This document shows positions 1 to 10,169 of a stretch of DNA of 64,000 bases, piece by piece (the first letter of the stretch is position 1; the number at the start of each line of letters is the position of its first letter). Below the pieces are notes generated by a model. The model was given only the letters and a program-made list of their open reading frames with translations, did no database searches and was not told where the DNA came from. Source of the DNA: Polytrichum commune (lineage: Eukaryota; Streptophyta; Polytrichopsida; Polytrichales; Polytrichaceae); NCBI GenBank assembly GCA_950295325.1, contig OX485805.1, positions 24,107,501 to 24,171,500 of the forward strand. The letters run 5' to 3'. The position numbers and the translations under genes are program-made.

Positions 1-195
1 TTCAAAATCAAACAAGAGGACGATAGAACCAGCTTGGGCAAATTTAGGGCGAGGCCGCAGGGAAATTTTGTCGCCGAGGTTCTCAAAATCATGAAGAAGA
101 AATTAGGACACGATGGCATTTTGCTCGATGACACCACGGAGCTTACTGACACTGATCTACTCACTCCAGGACACCCTTGTCAGTACTTGTAATTT
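1..195 (+). CDS. Possible C-terminal coding tail of an unidentified gene cut by the window edge
   Basis: A frame open from base 1 runs 64 codons to a TAA at 193-195. The predicted tail is charged and contains two lysine-rich stretches and a run of Asp/Thr residues near the end. I do not recognise the family. It could be the last exon of a gene entering from the left, but an open frame of this length at a sequence edge is weak evidence. The non-coding duplicated sequence that starts at about 183 overlaps its end. Function unknown. Confidence 0.2.
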
Positions 196-1060
196 GCGTT
201 CTGCTAAGTGCAGCAACCACAATTTGCAACCGCACACACCCGATGAGAGTTACATTCTACTATTTGCCGTGTGTCTGAATCTAAATCTTTTAAGAGCAGG
301 TGCTACATTGCAAAAATCTTTAGAGGAGCTGCTGTGATGTTCAGCTTGTACGGAAATAGACAATGCACATATATCCTAAACCTACATCTCAAGAGCCATA
401 AACCATAAACCCTCAACCCAAACCTTCAAGCTTGAGTTTATGCGTCCTACAGTTGAATTTCCTCTTCAGTTCTAGTGTGCAAATCCAAATCAACTGTAGA
501 CCAGACCCGCTATCTCATCAATAACTAAGAAATCTCAAGGGTTTGGGGTTTAGTGAGGTAACACATTTTATGAGGGTACAATCATCGTGCCTCTTGAAAA
601 ATCAGCCCATGATACTCTGAGAATTTAATTCAAGGCTTGTTTTGCCTTTAAGCTGCATGCTTGCTTGAGGAATATTACACACGACCAACACCTAGGACAT
701 GAAATGACCCTCGAACTTTATAATCTCTGACTGATAATGACCAGAGAAGGTAATGTCTACTTATAATTTCCGTTCTGCTTGGATACAGCAAGTGCAATTT
801 GCAACTAGAAGTTGAGGATATCCAATGGCACTTACAGTTTTACTATTTGCCGCATGTCAGAATCTTTAGAGCAGGTGCTACACTGCAAAAATCTTTGGAG
901 GCGCCGCTGTGACGTTCAGCTTGTATGGCAAAAGCCAACGCACAAATCCTACCTACATCTCCAGAGCCATAAACCATAAACCTAAAATCTGAACCCATAC
1001 ATTCAAGCTTGATTGTATGCTTCCTAAAGTAGTAATCTCCTCTTCAATTATAGTGTACAA
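183..1060 (+). repeat. Direct duplication, two diverged copies about 575 bp apart
   Basis: The stretch at about 183-487 recurs at about 758-1060 in the same order. Shared blocks include a TAATTT-GTTCTGCT start, TTTACTATTTGCCG, GCAGGTGCTACA-TGCAAAAATCTTT, the motif GAGCCATAAACCATAAACC and TCAAGCTTGA. Copies differ by substitutions and small indels. No long open frame is shared, so this looks like an old tandem duplication of non-coding or pseudogenic sequence. The bases between the copies (488-757) show nothing recognisable. Confidence 0.7.
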
Positions 1061-1104
1061 ACCTCAGGATTCCTCGGCTTCGGGGATCACCTATACTAGC
1101 AACA

Positions 1105-1537
1105 TTACCAATGAGCAAGCTGCCCGCTCAAAATAGGTCGAATTTCACAACATTTCCACACAGTTCTTAGATTTGTAATTTCGCTAATGATGCAGAGCCA
1201 GGAACGGCGACCTCCCATGTCCGAAGCCCACATTGCAGCAAGTTCAGACAGCGCTCCCTCGACAAGCATTCCAAGTCCAATGAAAGAGAGGCATGTACCT
1301 ATGATCTATCGCACATGAAGCACTCACAAACAATCATCACAGACCATACCCCCTACCGTCCTCCCTACGCAGAAAGCCCAAATTCTCAAACATTGTTAAC
1401 CGAGAAACATATATGCAAGCATCATCGTATCACTCACCAGCGACATAACCCCTGAGCAAGCCATCCGGCCCACTGTTACAGCATCCCAGCAATGTGGTCG
1501 CCAGCAAAAGCCCACAAATCAGCTTCGCAGCAGCCAT
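1105..1537 (-). CDS. Hypothetical small secreted or membrane protein, two exons
   Basis: On the minus strand an ATG at 1537-1535 opens 33 codons with a typical signal-peptide shape: short start, hydrophobic Leu/Ala-rich core, then Gly-Cys-Cys. This exon ends at 1438 before a consensus GTGAGT donor. A frame-compatible exon from 1298 (after ATAG) to a TAA at 1105 would give 97 residues in total, with a second hydrophobic Gly/Leu stretch. Seen: start, donor, compatible acceptor and matching phase. Not seen: any family I know. The second exon is a guess and the true acceptor may lie elsewhere. Confidence 0.28.
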
Positions 1538-1655
1538 GGCAAAAGATGGGATCTCCTGCTCCCAAAACACCCACTTCTACTACAAAACACGAAACAATTC
1601 GAACCCACAAATGCTCTCAAATTCCACACTGACTGGACATTTTTTTGTTAAACCA

Positions 1656-1691
1656 CCCACACACACACACACATACACATACACACACACC
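1656..1691. repeat. (CA)n microsatellite
   Basis: About 36 bases of nearly pure CA/TA dinucleotide, interrupted by CATACACATA. It falls about 120 bp upstream of the hypothetical minus-strand gene. No coding meaning; short frames running through it in several phases are artefacts of the repeat. Confidence 0.9.
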
Positions 1692-2241
1692 AGTTCTGGC
1701 TGCAAGAAGCTGGCCGAGGTGCACACTTCCCCGCCACGAAGACGATGAAGCCGAGCTGAGTAGTGCACAGGCTTTCAGTGAAGAAATTGAAGGAATTTTT
1801 TTGCGCAACGGTGCAAAGGAGGCACGCAGGAGCGAGGATTGAGAGGTGCGTGGCTCTTGCAGTGCGAAACAGGAGGTTGAAGAAGAATGTGCCACCACAG
1901 ATGCGGCCCTCGCCATAGCCACCATCATCGTTCCTTACTCCTACCAATTTGTGCTTCTCAAATCTGGCAGGCATGCAGCAATTCCACCCCAACTTTTCGA
2001 CTCTGTGAATGATCCCAGTGCGCCAGGTTAACGTACGCAAGGATTTGTTGATTCCAAAACGCCCTGGCTCCTTAGCAATCTCGGCACTGCGAGCGACGAG
2101 CTCCGACGACGATGCAGGAGGATTATGACCCTAAAACGCCTAACCCTAACCCTAAAACGCCTAGGTGACGTGGACGCAGGAGAGGCCAGCATTTTCGCAG
2201 GCCGCTCTAGGCCTCCTCCTCGATAAGCATTTGTCAAGAAA

Positions 2242-3190
2242 TGTTTGGAAAGTGTTTGGAATTGGACAACTGGATTGCACAGACTTGTCGTCGAGACGCA
2301 CCCCTAGCATTTTTGAGATTTTGTTTTTCTTGATTTATGTGCGCCGCTCTATTTTTTTTATGCATCTATTTATGGAACACCTAATTCCATGAAGCATGGT
2401 CTAGGTACAATTAACCTGGGCGTAAGTTAATTGGATGTGAAGGTTTAAAATGCGAGGAGCAAAATAAAATGTGTACAGAACATGATATATTTAGGATCTA
2501 ACCCTAACATTTAAAAAAAGTATCGATTATAATATGTTTATGGATGAATTCAGAAGGTACGAATTAAGCTTGGCGATAGTTAATTTGATCTGAACAAACT
2601 GGTGTGGGATACAACTGGAACCGAACACAGTTAAGTATGAATCCAAAACATTAGTATTGGGTGGATCCGGTTTTCATTCGTTTAGGAGCAAACACACTGG
2701 TCTCAGATTCAAATCGAACCGAACACACTTATGTCTTAATCCAAAACCCTAAAATAAGTTTTGATGTTGACTTATTTACAAATTTCGGGTCATTTGCGAC
2801 TGGATTGGAAACAGATGTGGATCTTCATCCAATTACGGTTTTCATGCATTTATGACCGGATTAAAAATAGGTCTGGATTTCGTGCTCTTTACGACCGGAT
2901 TGAAAATATGTGTTGGATACAAAGGGAACCGGCTACGTAGGAGCGACTGATAGTACAAGGAGTAAGAGATGTATATCTATGAACGGGGAGTACCGGCATT
3001 TAGTTACGACCTAGCCGGTTGAAATTGAGAATTTCCGAATGAAATAGCAAAGTGTAGGATGAGCTTCCGGATGAATTTTTTTTTGTAGGAAATGGACCGG
3101 TCTAGAAAATTATGTGTAGGAATTTTGCCTTTTACCTTTAGTGTAAGGGGGAAATTTACCTACTGTAAATAATTTTTGTAGGCTAGTAGC
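2242..3190. other. Gene-free stretch with short dispersed repeats
   Basis: No supportable gene. The DNA contains repeated phrases such as GACCGGATTGAAAAT and AACCGAACACA (about 2600-2900) and CCGG-rich phrases with TGTAGGAA (2990-3190). Similar CCGG/TGTAGGAA phrases recur near 4440-4640 and 41240-41400, so this may be decayed repeat sequence. Just upstream (2120-2165) is a run of CCTAACCCTAA/CCTAAAACGCC, a telo-box-like cluster that often marks plant promoters, but no matching gene is evident. Confidence 0.4.
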
Positions 3191-3243
3191 CGGCCAATCT
3201 CATACTTTATAGGAATTAATTTCATACTGGATCTCAAACCAGC

Positions 3244-3648
3244 AAACTGGATCTCTCCTACAATATCCTCCAAGGGAACTTCACAGAAAATGGGTTCGGT
3301 GTCTGCAAGGGGCTGCAAACCCTAAACCTAACAAGCAATGAGCTTGTGGGTAGCAACCGTAGCATACCTGCGGGGATGTACACACAGCTGCCGTCCATCA
3401 AAGTGATCGACCTTTCTCACAATTCTCTCATTGGGACCCTCCCAACTGAGATCAATTGCAGCAGCTTGCAGGTGCTGAGCCTCTCTTTCAACGACTTCAC
3501 CGGCGCTATCCCTACTGGGCTTGGCTGGTGCCCGCAACTCACTCAGATCAAGAAGACCAATTCGTCGGAGCCTGTGGTTGTGTGGTCCAAATCTTACTGC
3601 CCGTATGTCATTCTGGACGATTCTCTCCTGGATTGCTTCTGTGTTTGA
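3244..3648 (+). pseudogene. Leucine-rich-repeat receptor-type fragment
   Basis: The plus frame encodes about 134 residues with successive plant-type LRRs: L-x-x-L-N-L-x-x-N-x-L, then I-x-x-I-D-L-S-H-N-S-L-x-G-x-L-P, then L-x-x-L-S-L-x-x-N-x-F-x-G-x-I-P. This spacing is typical of extracellular LRRs of receptor kinases and receptor-like proteins, which sense ligands at the cell surface. The piece has no start codon, signal peptide, transmembrane segment or kinase, and the frame ends at 3646-3648 soon after the last repeat. It is best read as a displaced, 5'- and 3'-truncated gene fragment. An exon of a larger gene is unlikely because nothing compatible flanks it. Confidence 0.7.
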
Positions 3649-3883
3649 ATGTGTGCGAATTCTTGTGTGCATTCAAGTGACTGCATTGTGTGCAACAGGG
3701 AAATTTGTGGCACTGGCAATTTTGAGATGACAGAATTGAAAAGAAGAAGTGACGACTCCATGTTGCCTCGGTTGTGAATTATGTTGTGAATGCTTCATCT
3801 TTGAGCTTGTTATAGTCTATTTGTAAGCCCAAAATGTTGCTTCATCTTTTCAAGTCGGTCTAATTCTATACGAAATCCCTAAT

Positions 3884-4141
3884 TTGACCTTTAGCATTCA
3901 AAATTTGATTAAAACACGGGTAAGGAATAGATTGGGAAGCAAAAACTTGGAAGCTTTACTCAGAGTTGCTTTAGAAGGGCCTGAAGAGGAGTATGATGCT
4001 ATTTTGATGGATGCCATACCCATGTGGAAGAATGAAACAAAATACAAGTTTCTTTATGCTAACCCAACTACTTATCTGTCTGGTGCAGCCACGGGTCCTA
4101 CAGCTAGCACTTCCACTTCAGTATATGATGATTTGTCTTGA
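3884..4141 (+). pseudogene. hAT-superfamily transposase, C-terminal tail fragment
   Basis: The 85-codon frame begins with F-S-x-Q-N-x-I-K-T-R-x-R-N and continues to a conserved-looking LWKN-type end. The F-S-x-Q-N-x-I-K block is the end of the hAT dimerisation domain of transposases related to ZNF862-like proteins. The fragment at 7410-7943 carries the same block (E-R-G-F-S-T-Q-N-x-I-K), which supports the reading. The fragment starts abruptly, with no upstream coding and no inverted repeats that I can find. A dead remnant is the simplest reading; confidence in the family is moderate to good. Confidence 0.6.
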
Positions 4142-4312
4142 TACCTTGCATTTGGTTGCATCTTATGCTTTCCATTCTCTTCCCACATGTTTTGATTGTT
4201 ATTAGTGGTGGATTGTATGTTCTTTCCTCTATGTTTTTTAACACATGCTTTGATTTTTGCATATGTGTGGGCATGTCGTACTAACCAACTTCCCAAAAAT
4301 GCATGAATCTTA

Positions 4313-4665
4313 TTCTAGGTTTGTGCATTTTTGGGAGGCTGAATCTCTGGCCCTAATTTGGTAGGGGCAAAGCCAGGTTCAAATCCTGACAGAGATATGG
4401 AACAAAACAATACTTTAGAAGTACAAAAAAATCAAAGAATACATGAAAATAAAAAAACCGGCTATATTTTCTAAGTGTAGGAAATTTGCCAATTGAAATT
4501 GGCCAATGGAGGCAATGCCACCGGAAGAAATTGAAATTCTAGGAAATTTTCCGACTACTCTTACCACCTCACTGCCACTTCCGGGCAAATTTTTAAAAAA
4601 CCGGGATGAATGAAAATTTGCAGGAAATCTACCGGTTGCCTCCCAAAACTTCCCAGACTCTGATG
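4313..4665 (+). mobile_element. SINE-like unit with tRNA-related head (copy 1)
   Basis: At about 4350-4390 there is an A-box-like TGGCCCTAATTTGG followed by a good B box GGTTCAAATCC, as in the tRNA-derived head of a plant SINE. An A-rich body follows, then CCGG/ATTGGCC phrases, then an end with AAAACTTCCCAGACTCTG. The same order (B box GGTTCAATTCC, body with ATTGGCC/CCGGCAA, end AAAACTTCCCGAACTCTG) occurs at 41745-42100. That shared order is the main evidence for one repeat family. Boundaries are estimated and no target duplication was found. Confidence 0.42.
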
Positions 4666-5133
4666 TATATATGAACAAATAGATTTGTTGATATTACTAT
4701 CATGTAATAAAGCTGCTGACAGTAATCTCTTTGTATTGTTATTATATTAGGGTTCTGAAGGGCGTAGCATTAGCAGATGCGATGTGTTTGGTATGAGTAT
4801 ATGTTTCATAGTAGACTATGATGTCGTATTCCGTTTTTGCTGTGGTTTAGTGTGTGATGCAAAATAATGGTTTGAAAGAAGAATATTCAGTGTAGGATAT
4901 AACATTAAGCCATGTTCAATGAGCAGTACTATGGCATGAACTCTATTATAATGTACGACACGAGAAAAGTATCAGTTTGATGTACATAAATTGGGATTAG
5001 ACATGAGGTCGTGTTGGATGTATTCGATGCATTGGTACATGGATCTATTCATGGTGGGTGGGCTGAATTCATGAGTTAATTGGATGTTTTCGCAATGCAC
5101 GCAGAAGGGGATGAAGGAAAAGAGAAGTAAATT

Positions 5134-5252
5134 GGATGCAGCACCGGGACTTCCCGGGAGGTCACCCATCCCAGTACTATTCCGGCCCAAAGGCGCTTAA
5201 CTTCAGAGTTCTGATGGGATCTGGTGTAGTAGCCTTGGTATGACCGCATCAC
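5134..5252 (-). rRNA. 5S rRNA (gene or dispersed copy)
   Basis: The minus strand reads as a full-length plant-type 5S rRNA of about 119 nt: GATGCGGTCATACCA at the 5' end, ATCCCATCAGAACTC, the A-box region GAAGTTAAGC, GGGATGGGTGACCTCC, and CCGGGAAGTC toward a 3' end at GCATCC. The internal control boxes needed for RNA polymerase III look intact. It differs from the common angiosperm sequence at several positions, for example in the loop near residues 15-25 and near 85-95. Only one copy is present and there is no clean T-run terminator, so it may be a dispersed or inactive copy rather than part of a 5S array. It lies about 310 bp outside the left arm of the long inverted repeat. Confidence 0.85.
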
Positions 5253-5564
5253 GATGGAGTGGAGAGCGCAGATGGTACTTATATTGGTGCTAATCCGTAG
5301 GGGGGCCTTTCAAGAAAACCGTGTACAAGGAATGGTTAGAAAAGTTTCACTCCCATCCAAAGAAAGTGTCTATCTCATTGAAAGACTCTATTGATGATGT
5401 CAGAATCGCGCATCGTCAAACAACTGTCACTCTCATCCACAGTGATTACCGTGTAAGAAAGATACTAGGCTTTTGTGTTTGTATGCCATCACTCGATAAC
5501 CAATTCAAACATTCTACACAATTCACAAAGAACGCACCATGTTTCACATCACAAACTGCCAGAA

Positions 5565-7120
5565 TATGTTTCTTTCATCATCCCAACAAACCCACACCAC
5601 CACAACTATACATTTCAGAACAAGGTATCGTCAGACAGCTTTCACTCTCATCCACAGTGATTACTGTGTAAGAAGGTGTCCAAAGATTTTGTGTTTGTAT
5701 GTCATTACTCGATACCCAATCCAGATTTCCCCACAATTCAAAGATACTAAAAAAATGCACCATATTTCACATCACTAACTGCCGGAATATGCTTTTTTCA
5801 TCATCATCCGATAACACCGTCGATGAATTACAGCTTCTTTCTTGAAACAAACCTTTTCCTCAGTTCAGGTCTCCAAATAGCTTTCTTCATTGCATTAAGC
5901 ATATAAGTAGAACGAAAGTATTTGTTTCATCATCATCGGAACAAATTCAACAAACCCACCAACGCCAATGACATCGTCACACAACTTTCACTCTCATACT
6001 CAATGTTTCACGCCTAAGAACGTGTTCCCATTCCCTGTTCATATATCATCACTATATTCACCCGATTCACACCTTCTAAATATCATTCAGATTTAGAAAG
6101 AACGCAGCATGTTTCACATCACGGAGTCAGTCCAAGTGTTGGAAATATGTTGATTTCATCATTATCCAATCTCTCATCTAATATTAGCGTCAGATTGTCA
6201 GAGGTGTTTTAAAAGTTTCCACATCTTTACATTCAGCGTGTAGAATAAGATTAACAATCATCATACGCTCTAATCATCATATGCTCTAATCATCAACCCT
6301 ACACACCAGCTTTCAGACACCTAACGGCACAAGCCGAAGGAAATAACAGACATTTCAACATGGCATCATTTCAGTCCGCCCGTCTGCATTTCATCATCAC
6401 CAAGCAACCCTCCCCAAGGAACCAAAACTACACAAATAAAACCTCTTGCTGTAATGCAATGTATACATGTGAGCAGGAACATTTGACACCGTAGTTACAA
6501 ATCACTCCAGGTTGGTAAGATCCATCTCTACTTCCTTCTAGCAACCATATTTAACGCCAACGAGCAAACCTGTATCTCTGTCTTCCCGAGAGAACAACGA
6601 AACACAGCTACCTCAGGCGCTGGTAATGTTTGCACAGTAATCAAATATAACAATGGTACCCAACTCAACATTGAAACCGTTTTGCTCAGATGAATAAACA
6701 CTGTCTCTGCACATACAGCTTCCGCTGACCTCAGATGTCCAGACATAATACGTTTTTTCGTCATCATGGCAACGTTCGTCGCTACATTCAAATCAAATAG
6801 ATGTCAACAACCCTTCGTACCAAGGCCGAGTCATATACACCGGCTCTGGCATAGCGAGGGCCGCATAAGGCTCAAGCGTTTCCTAGGCGCTTCAGACTCT
6901 GCGCTATCGCTTCAGGGAACGGACCCATCGGCACAGCATACCCGACGATCAGTTTATGAAGCCTTCATAAAACCCTAACAACGACAACCTACAATGATCA
7001 CATTGATAAGTCACAAAACCAAGAACTCCGCTCGAGCGCTTATCGCATAAGAGCGTAGAGAGAGCATGAGAGAGAGAGAGATGAGTGGAAGTGGAGAGTG
7101 CAAGTCATTATACATAAGGT
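5565..7120. repeat. Long inverted repeat, left arm
   Basis: This stretch is the reverse complement of about 39345-40797. In the best-conserved part (about 6766-6970 against 39470-39675) only about five bases differ in 205 by eye. Identity falls outward and inward. The arm itself has internal subrepeats: TTTCACTCTCATCCACAGTGA, TGTTTCACATCAC and CTCCAAATAGCTTTC recur. An 87-codon frame (6528-6791, minus) is kept in both arms, but I recognise no family and would not call it a gene. The outer end is ragged: the left arm has one further subunit (about 5390-5565) that the right arm lacks. Confidence 0.8.
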
Positions 7121-7201
7121 CAGCTAACCTAAATTGCGTTACTCGTCCTAAACGGACACCTGTATCTGAGAAGGGGACTCGGAAGGGGATGCCGTTAAGC
7201 C

Positions 7202-8311
7202 CAGGCCATAAATTTGACACCCTAGCCAAATTTCCAAGGGTGTCCCAATGACACCCTGCTCCAATTTTTGGGTGTCGTCATAAATTTCTCTTAAAATTAT
7301 TTTTTTGTCAAAATAGCTACAATTTTGAAAAATATATAATATCATTTCAAAATTTCAATTAAAATTTTAAAAAATCACTACATATCATAACTTGCAATGC
7401 AAATCAAACCTACAAGCGGCGGCCTTTCATAGCACACCACTTTACCCATACTTGTTCAAAGTCAATGGCCTCTATGGGGATTTTTGCCATTGCAACTCTC
7501 ATTTGTGCTTCCAAAGTCTCTAATACCAAACTACACCGTAAAGTAGATTTAATATGATTTTGAGTAGAAAATCCTCTCTCACAAGAAGCTGTACTAGCAG
7601 GAATTACAAGAACAACTTGCCACAACTTTGTCATATGAGGATATCTTCCAACATAGTCCAAATTGGAAGAATAAACCATCCAAGCTTGGTGCATTTTAAG
7701 ACCACCACATGAAATATGAAGTGTATCCAAAAAACCTCGAAGCTCTGATTTTAAACCACGCTCATCAAAAAGATTCCCTCCATTAGTGCAGAAGTGGTCA
7801 ATGAAACTCTGAAGCCATAAACGAGCATTTCGATGAAGAAGTGTCAAGTCTGTTGAAAAATAGACAAGGCTAAATAGCTTAGCTGCATTGAAGAGCTTCA
7901 AATCAGGAAATCGTTGCTGCAATGATTCTATCACCTTAACCACATAGGCCTATGCAATCACCTTGCACCCATGGAGGGTACCATCACCACCAAACTCACC
8001 AAATGTGTGATTTTTTTCTTCACAAGTCACAGTACGTATCAATTTCTAGAATGTGCGTGTCAATTGACGTGCATTTTTTTTTTGTGCAAGTTTTTGCGTG
8101 TCAAAAAAGAAAAACTTGCAAAAACTTTGTCAAACATATACGTTGATAGGCCCTACAAGTACATGGGACACCCTGAATTTTTTTTGGGTGTAAAAAGGAC
8201 ACCCTTGTAGGATTTTGGGGTGTCCTCGGGAACACCCTGTTTGAGATTTGGGTGTCCTAGGACACTCTAGGAAGCGAAATACACCCCCCAGGGTGTCAAT
8301 TTTATGCCATG
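7202..8311. mobile_element. hAT-type transposon with 8-bp target duplication
   Basis: The element is bounded by GTTAAGCC at 7194-7201 and again at 8312-8319, the 8-bp duplication typical of hAT. The ends are inverted repeats: the left starts CAGGCCATAAATTTGACACC, and the right end, reverse complemented, starts CATGGCATAAAATTGACACC (3 differences in 21). Many GGGTGTC/GACACCC motifs sit inside both ends (7230-7275 and 8160-8295), as subterminal transposase-binding repeats do. At 1110 bp it carries only the last part of a transposase and cannot move on its own. Confidence 0.9.
7410..7943 (-). pseudogene. hAT transposase C-terminal (dimerisation) fragment
   Basis: The 177-residue minus-strand frame ends in a classic hAT dimerisation region: P-A-S-T-A-S-C-E-R-G-F-S-T-Q-N, followed by I-K-S-x-L-R. 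This region brings transposase subunits together. The catalytic part of the DDE domain and the N-terminal BED zinc finger are missing. The piece sits inside the 1.1-kb hAT element, consistent with an internally deleted derivative of an autonomous copy. The frame is intact over its length, so the deletion may not be very old. It resembles the ZNF862-like subgroup, as does the fragment at 3884-4141. Confidence 0.8.
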
Positions 8312-9300
8312 GTTAAGCCGCTAGGGCTAGAGCTCATGCCATTTGGCGGGCCCCAGCTGGCCGAGCCATGACCCATCATGAGGAAGAGGATCTCGGGCTT
8401 GGCCCTTGATCAAGCACCCCGGGCAGGCCTGTCAAAAAAAAATTTAATCCCGACCGACAATTGCAATCTGCCCCGCCTGATTCTAAAATAATATCGCCCT
8501 TCCATTCTTGAAGACCGTTTGTTCACAAATTCCATATTAAGAGCACTTCACTTTGAAGGTCCAAAATTCAATATATATTTTCATTTCCCATTAGTAAATA
8601 AGCAATGAACAACGACTTTAGTCTTGACGTGAAATTGAAAGCATGTAAATGAATGTCAATAAAGCATATAAGGAACTTGAAAGTAAAAAATAGTGCAAAA
8701 TTCTCATTAGCATTAAGCTCATAATGTATGGGACTTACCATTTGAAAGGTTCTTTTGTCATTGTAAAATGAAACTTATATTTGCGTTTTGCTTTTAGTTT
8801 GTTTATTTTATGATATTTTAGTTAATGCCTTCTACTTGCACATGTATTCATACATATTCAAACTAATTAAGCGTGATTGAATGTGATTAAGTGTATCAAG
8901 CCTATATAATTATAAGTAACTCAAAAAATATACTTACCAAGGTAATTAAGCTTAATTGTATGTAAAGTGCGCTTACTTGAATTAAGTATGATTTATTACA
9001 TGCAATCACACTTAATAAGTTCAAATATGTATGAATCCGTGTGAGAGCATAATGTGTGAATAAACAACCTTCAAGAATGCAAGGGTGATTTTATTTTGAA
9101 ATCAGGCGGTGCGGGCAACAGTTGTTAGTCATGCTTCAAAAAACCAAATAAAAAAATAGCAGAAATGTCCAAAGTGTTGAATCACACGCCCCATGCATGA
9201 GACAGTCTTCCCCCATGATGGGGTCATGGCTTGGCCAGTTGGGGCTACCCAAACGGCATGAACTCTAGCTGAAACCTTGTTAAGCTTAGGTGCAGAGGAA
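8312..9300. mobile_element. Foldback element with arms of about 230 bp
   Basis: Bases from about 8320 to 8540 match the reverse complement of about 9055-9300. Paired blocks include GCTAGAGCTCATGCC with GCTAGAGTTCATGCC, CCAGCTGGCCGAGCCATGACC with its near match, GCCTGATT-TAAAATAA, and CATTCTTGAAG-C-GTTTGTTCACA. The arms differ by many substitutions, so the element is old. The middle (8540-9055) is AT-rich and codes for nothing evident. The left edge coincides with the hAT target duplication, so the hAT element landed at or near this element's end. Class not determined (MULE-like or foldback). Confidence 0.65.
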
Positions 9301-9724
9301 ATATATAGTGTCTCAGCCGCCACCACGGGATATATCTCCCACACTATTATAGAGGGACGTAGACACAATGATCACCATTGTATTGCAACAAAACTCCCTC
9401 TATATTGATGAATGTATATTTAGAGGCACTAAGACAAAAAGGGAACTTCGTCTTATTGTAGTAATATAGTGGTTTTTTGTTGTCCAAATTTTTGTAATGC
9501 TATAAAATAATCTTATTCAAAGCACTTCATCCTTTATATTCAACTTCACATGGGTACTTTAAGTATATGAGCATGTCATGTCCATTTATTGTCTTACACA
9601 TTTTTGGATTATAATATACGATAATCTCCCGCTCAAGTACACACTCTAAATCGGAGTTGTTGGTGCGCACTTAGTTGGTAGGTGCGTACTTTACTCATAT
9701 CATTTTCTAAGCCTATTTGATTCG

Positions 9725-10167
9725 ATGAATCGTGACAAGAAACGGATGAAACGTGAGATAACCCGCTTGATCGAAGCCTACCAATGTGAAATCATTGCAA
9801 AGTTGAGCAAGCCGAACGCACCAAGCAAGCATGCAACGTTTGATGATGCAAACAATGAAGAATAGTGTGTTGTTATGATGAGGATGTTGATGAAGTTCTA
9901 GAAACGATATGAATTAAAGAAGAACCACCTATTGATGACGAAATCCAGCTTTTCAAGACATTTGGTGAATTTGGAAGTGCTACCGACTTCAAAGGCTTTG
10001 AAGTTCTACACATCACTGTCCTCAACATCAAAGACCAATTGCTTTGCTCCGATGTTCAAATGGAAGCTGGGCATATGTATGATGAATTGCGACGATCGTT
10101 TGAGACGTTTCAGCAAAACATTTACAAATTGACTTTGAATGTCAAGTGTAAAAAATATATGCATATG
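9725..10167 (+). pseudogene. Decayed acidic coding stretch, family unknown
   Basis: An ATG at 9725 opens 46 codons rich in Lys, Arg and Glu. Shortly downstream another frame reads through an acidic segment (D-E-D-V-D-E-V), is broken by a TGA at 9910-9912, then stays open to about 10167 with alternating hydrophobic and charged residues and no low-complexity sequence. Composition and order suggest an old coding region with a frameshift and a stop. I recognise no domain. It may be a relic of another transposon between the foldback element and the U2 gene. Confidence 0.22.
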
Positions 10168-10169
10168 TG

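Noticed and set aside
1617-2040. Overlapping minus-strand frames through the CA microsatellite
   Set aside because: Several frames are open simply because the dinucleotide repeat has no stop codons.
2120-2165. Interstitial telomere
   Set aside because: Only two or three CCCTAAA-like units mixed with CCTAAAACG. More like promoter telo-boxes than a telomere tract.
4345-4395. tRNA gene
   Set aside because: A and B boxes are present but no cloverleaf, acceptor stem or anticodon arm can be drawn. Better read as a SINE head.
6528-6791. Protein gene in the inverted-repeat arms (also 39648-39911)
   Set aside because: The 87-codon frame is kept in both arms, but the arms are almost identical, so conservation is uninformative. 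No family resemblance.
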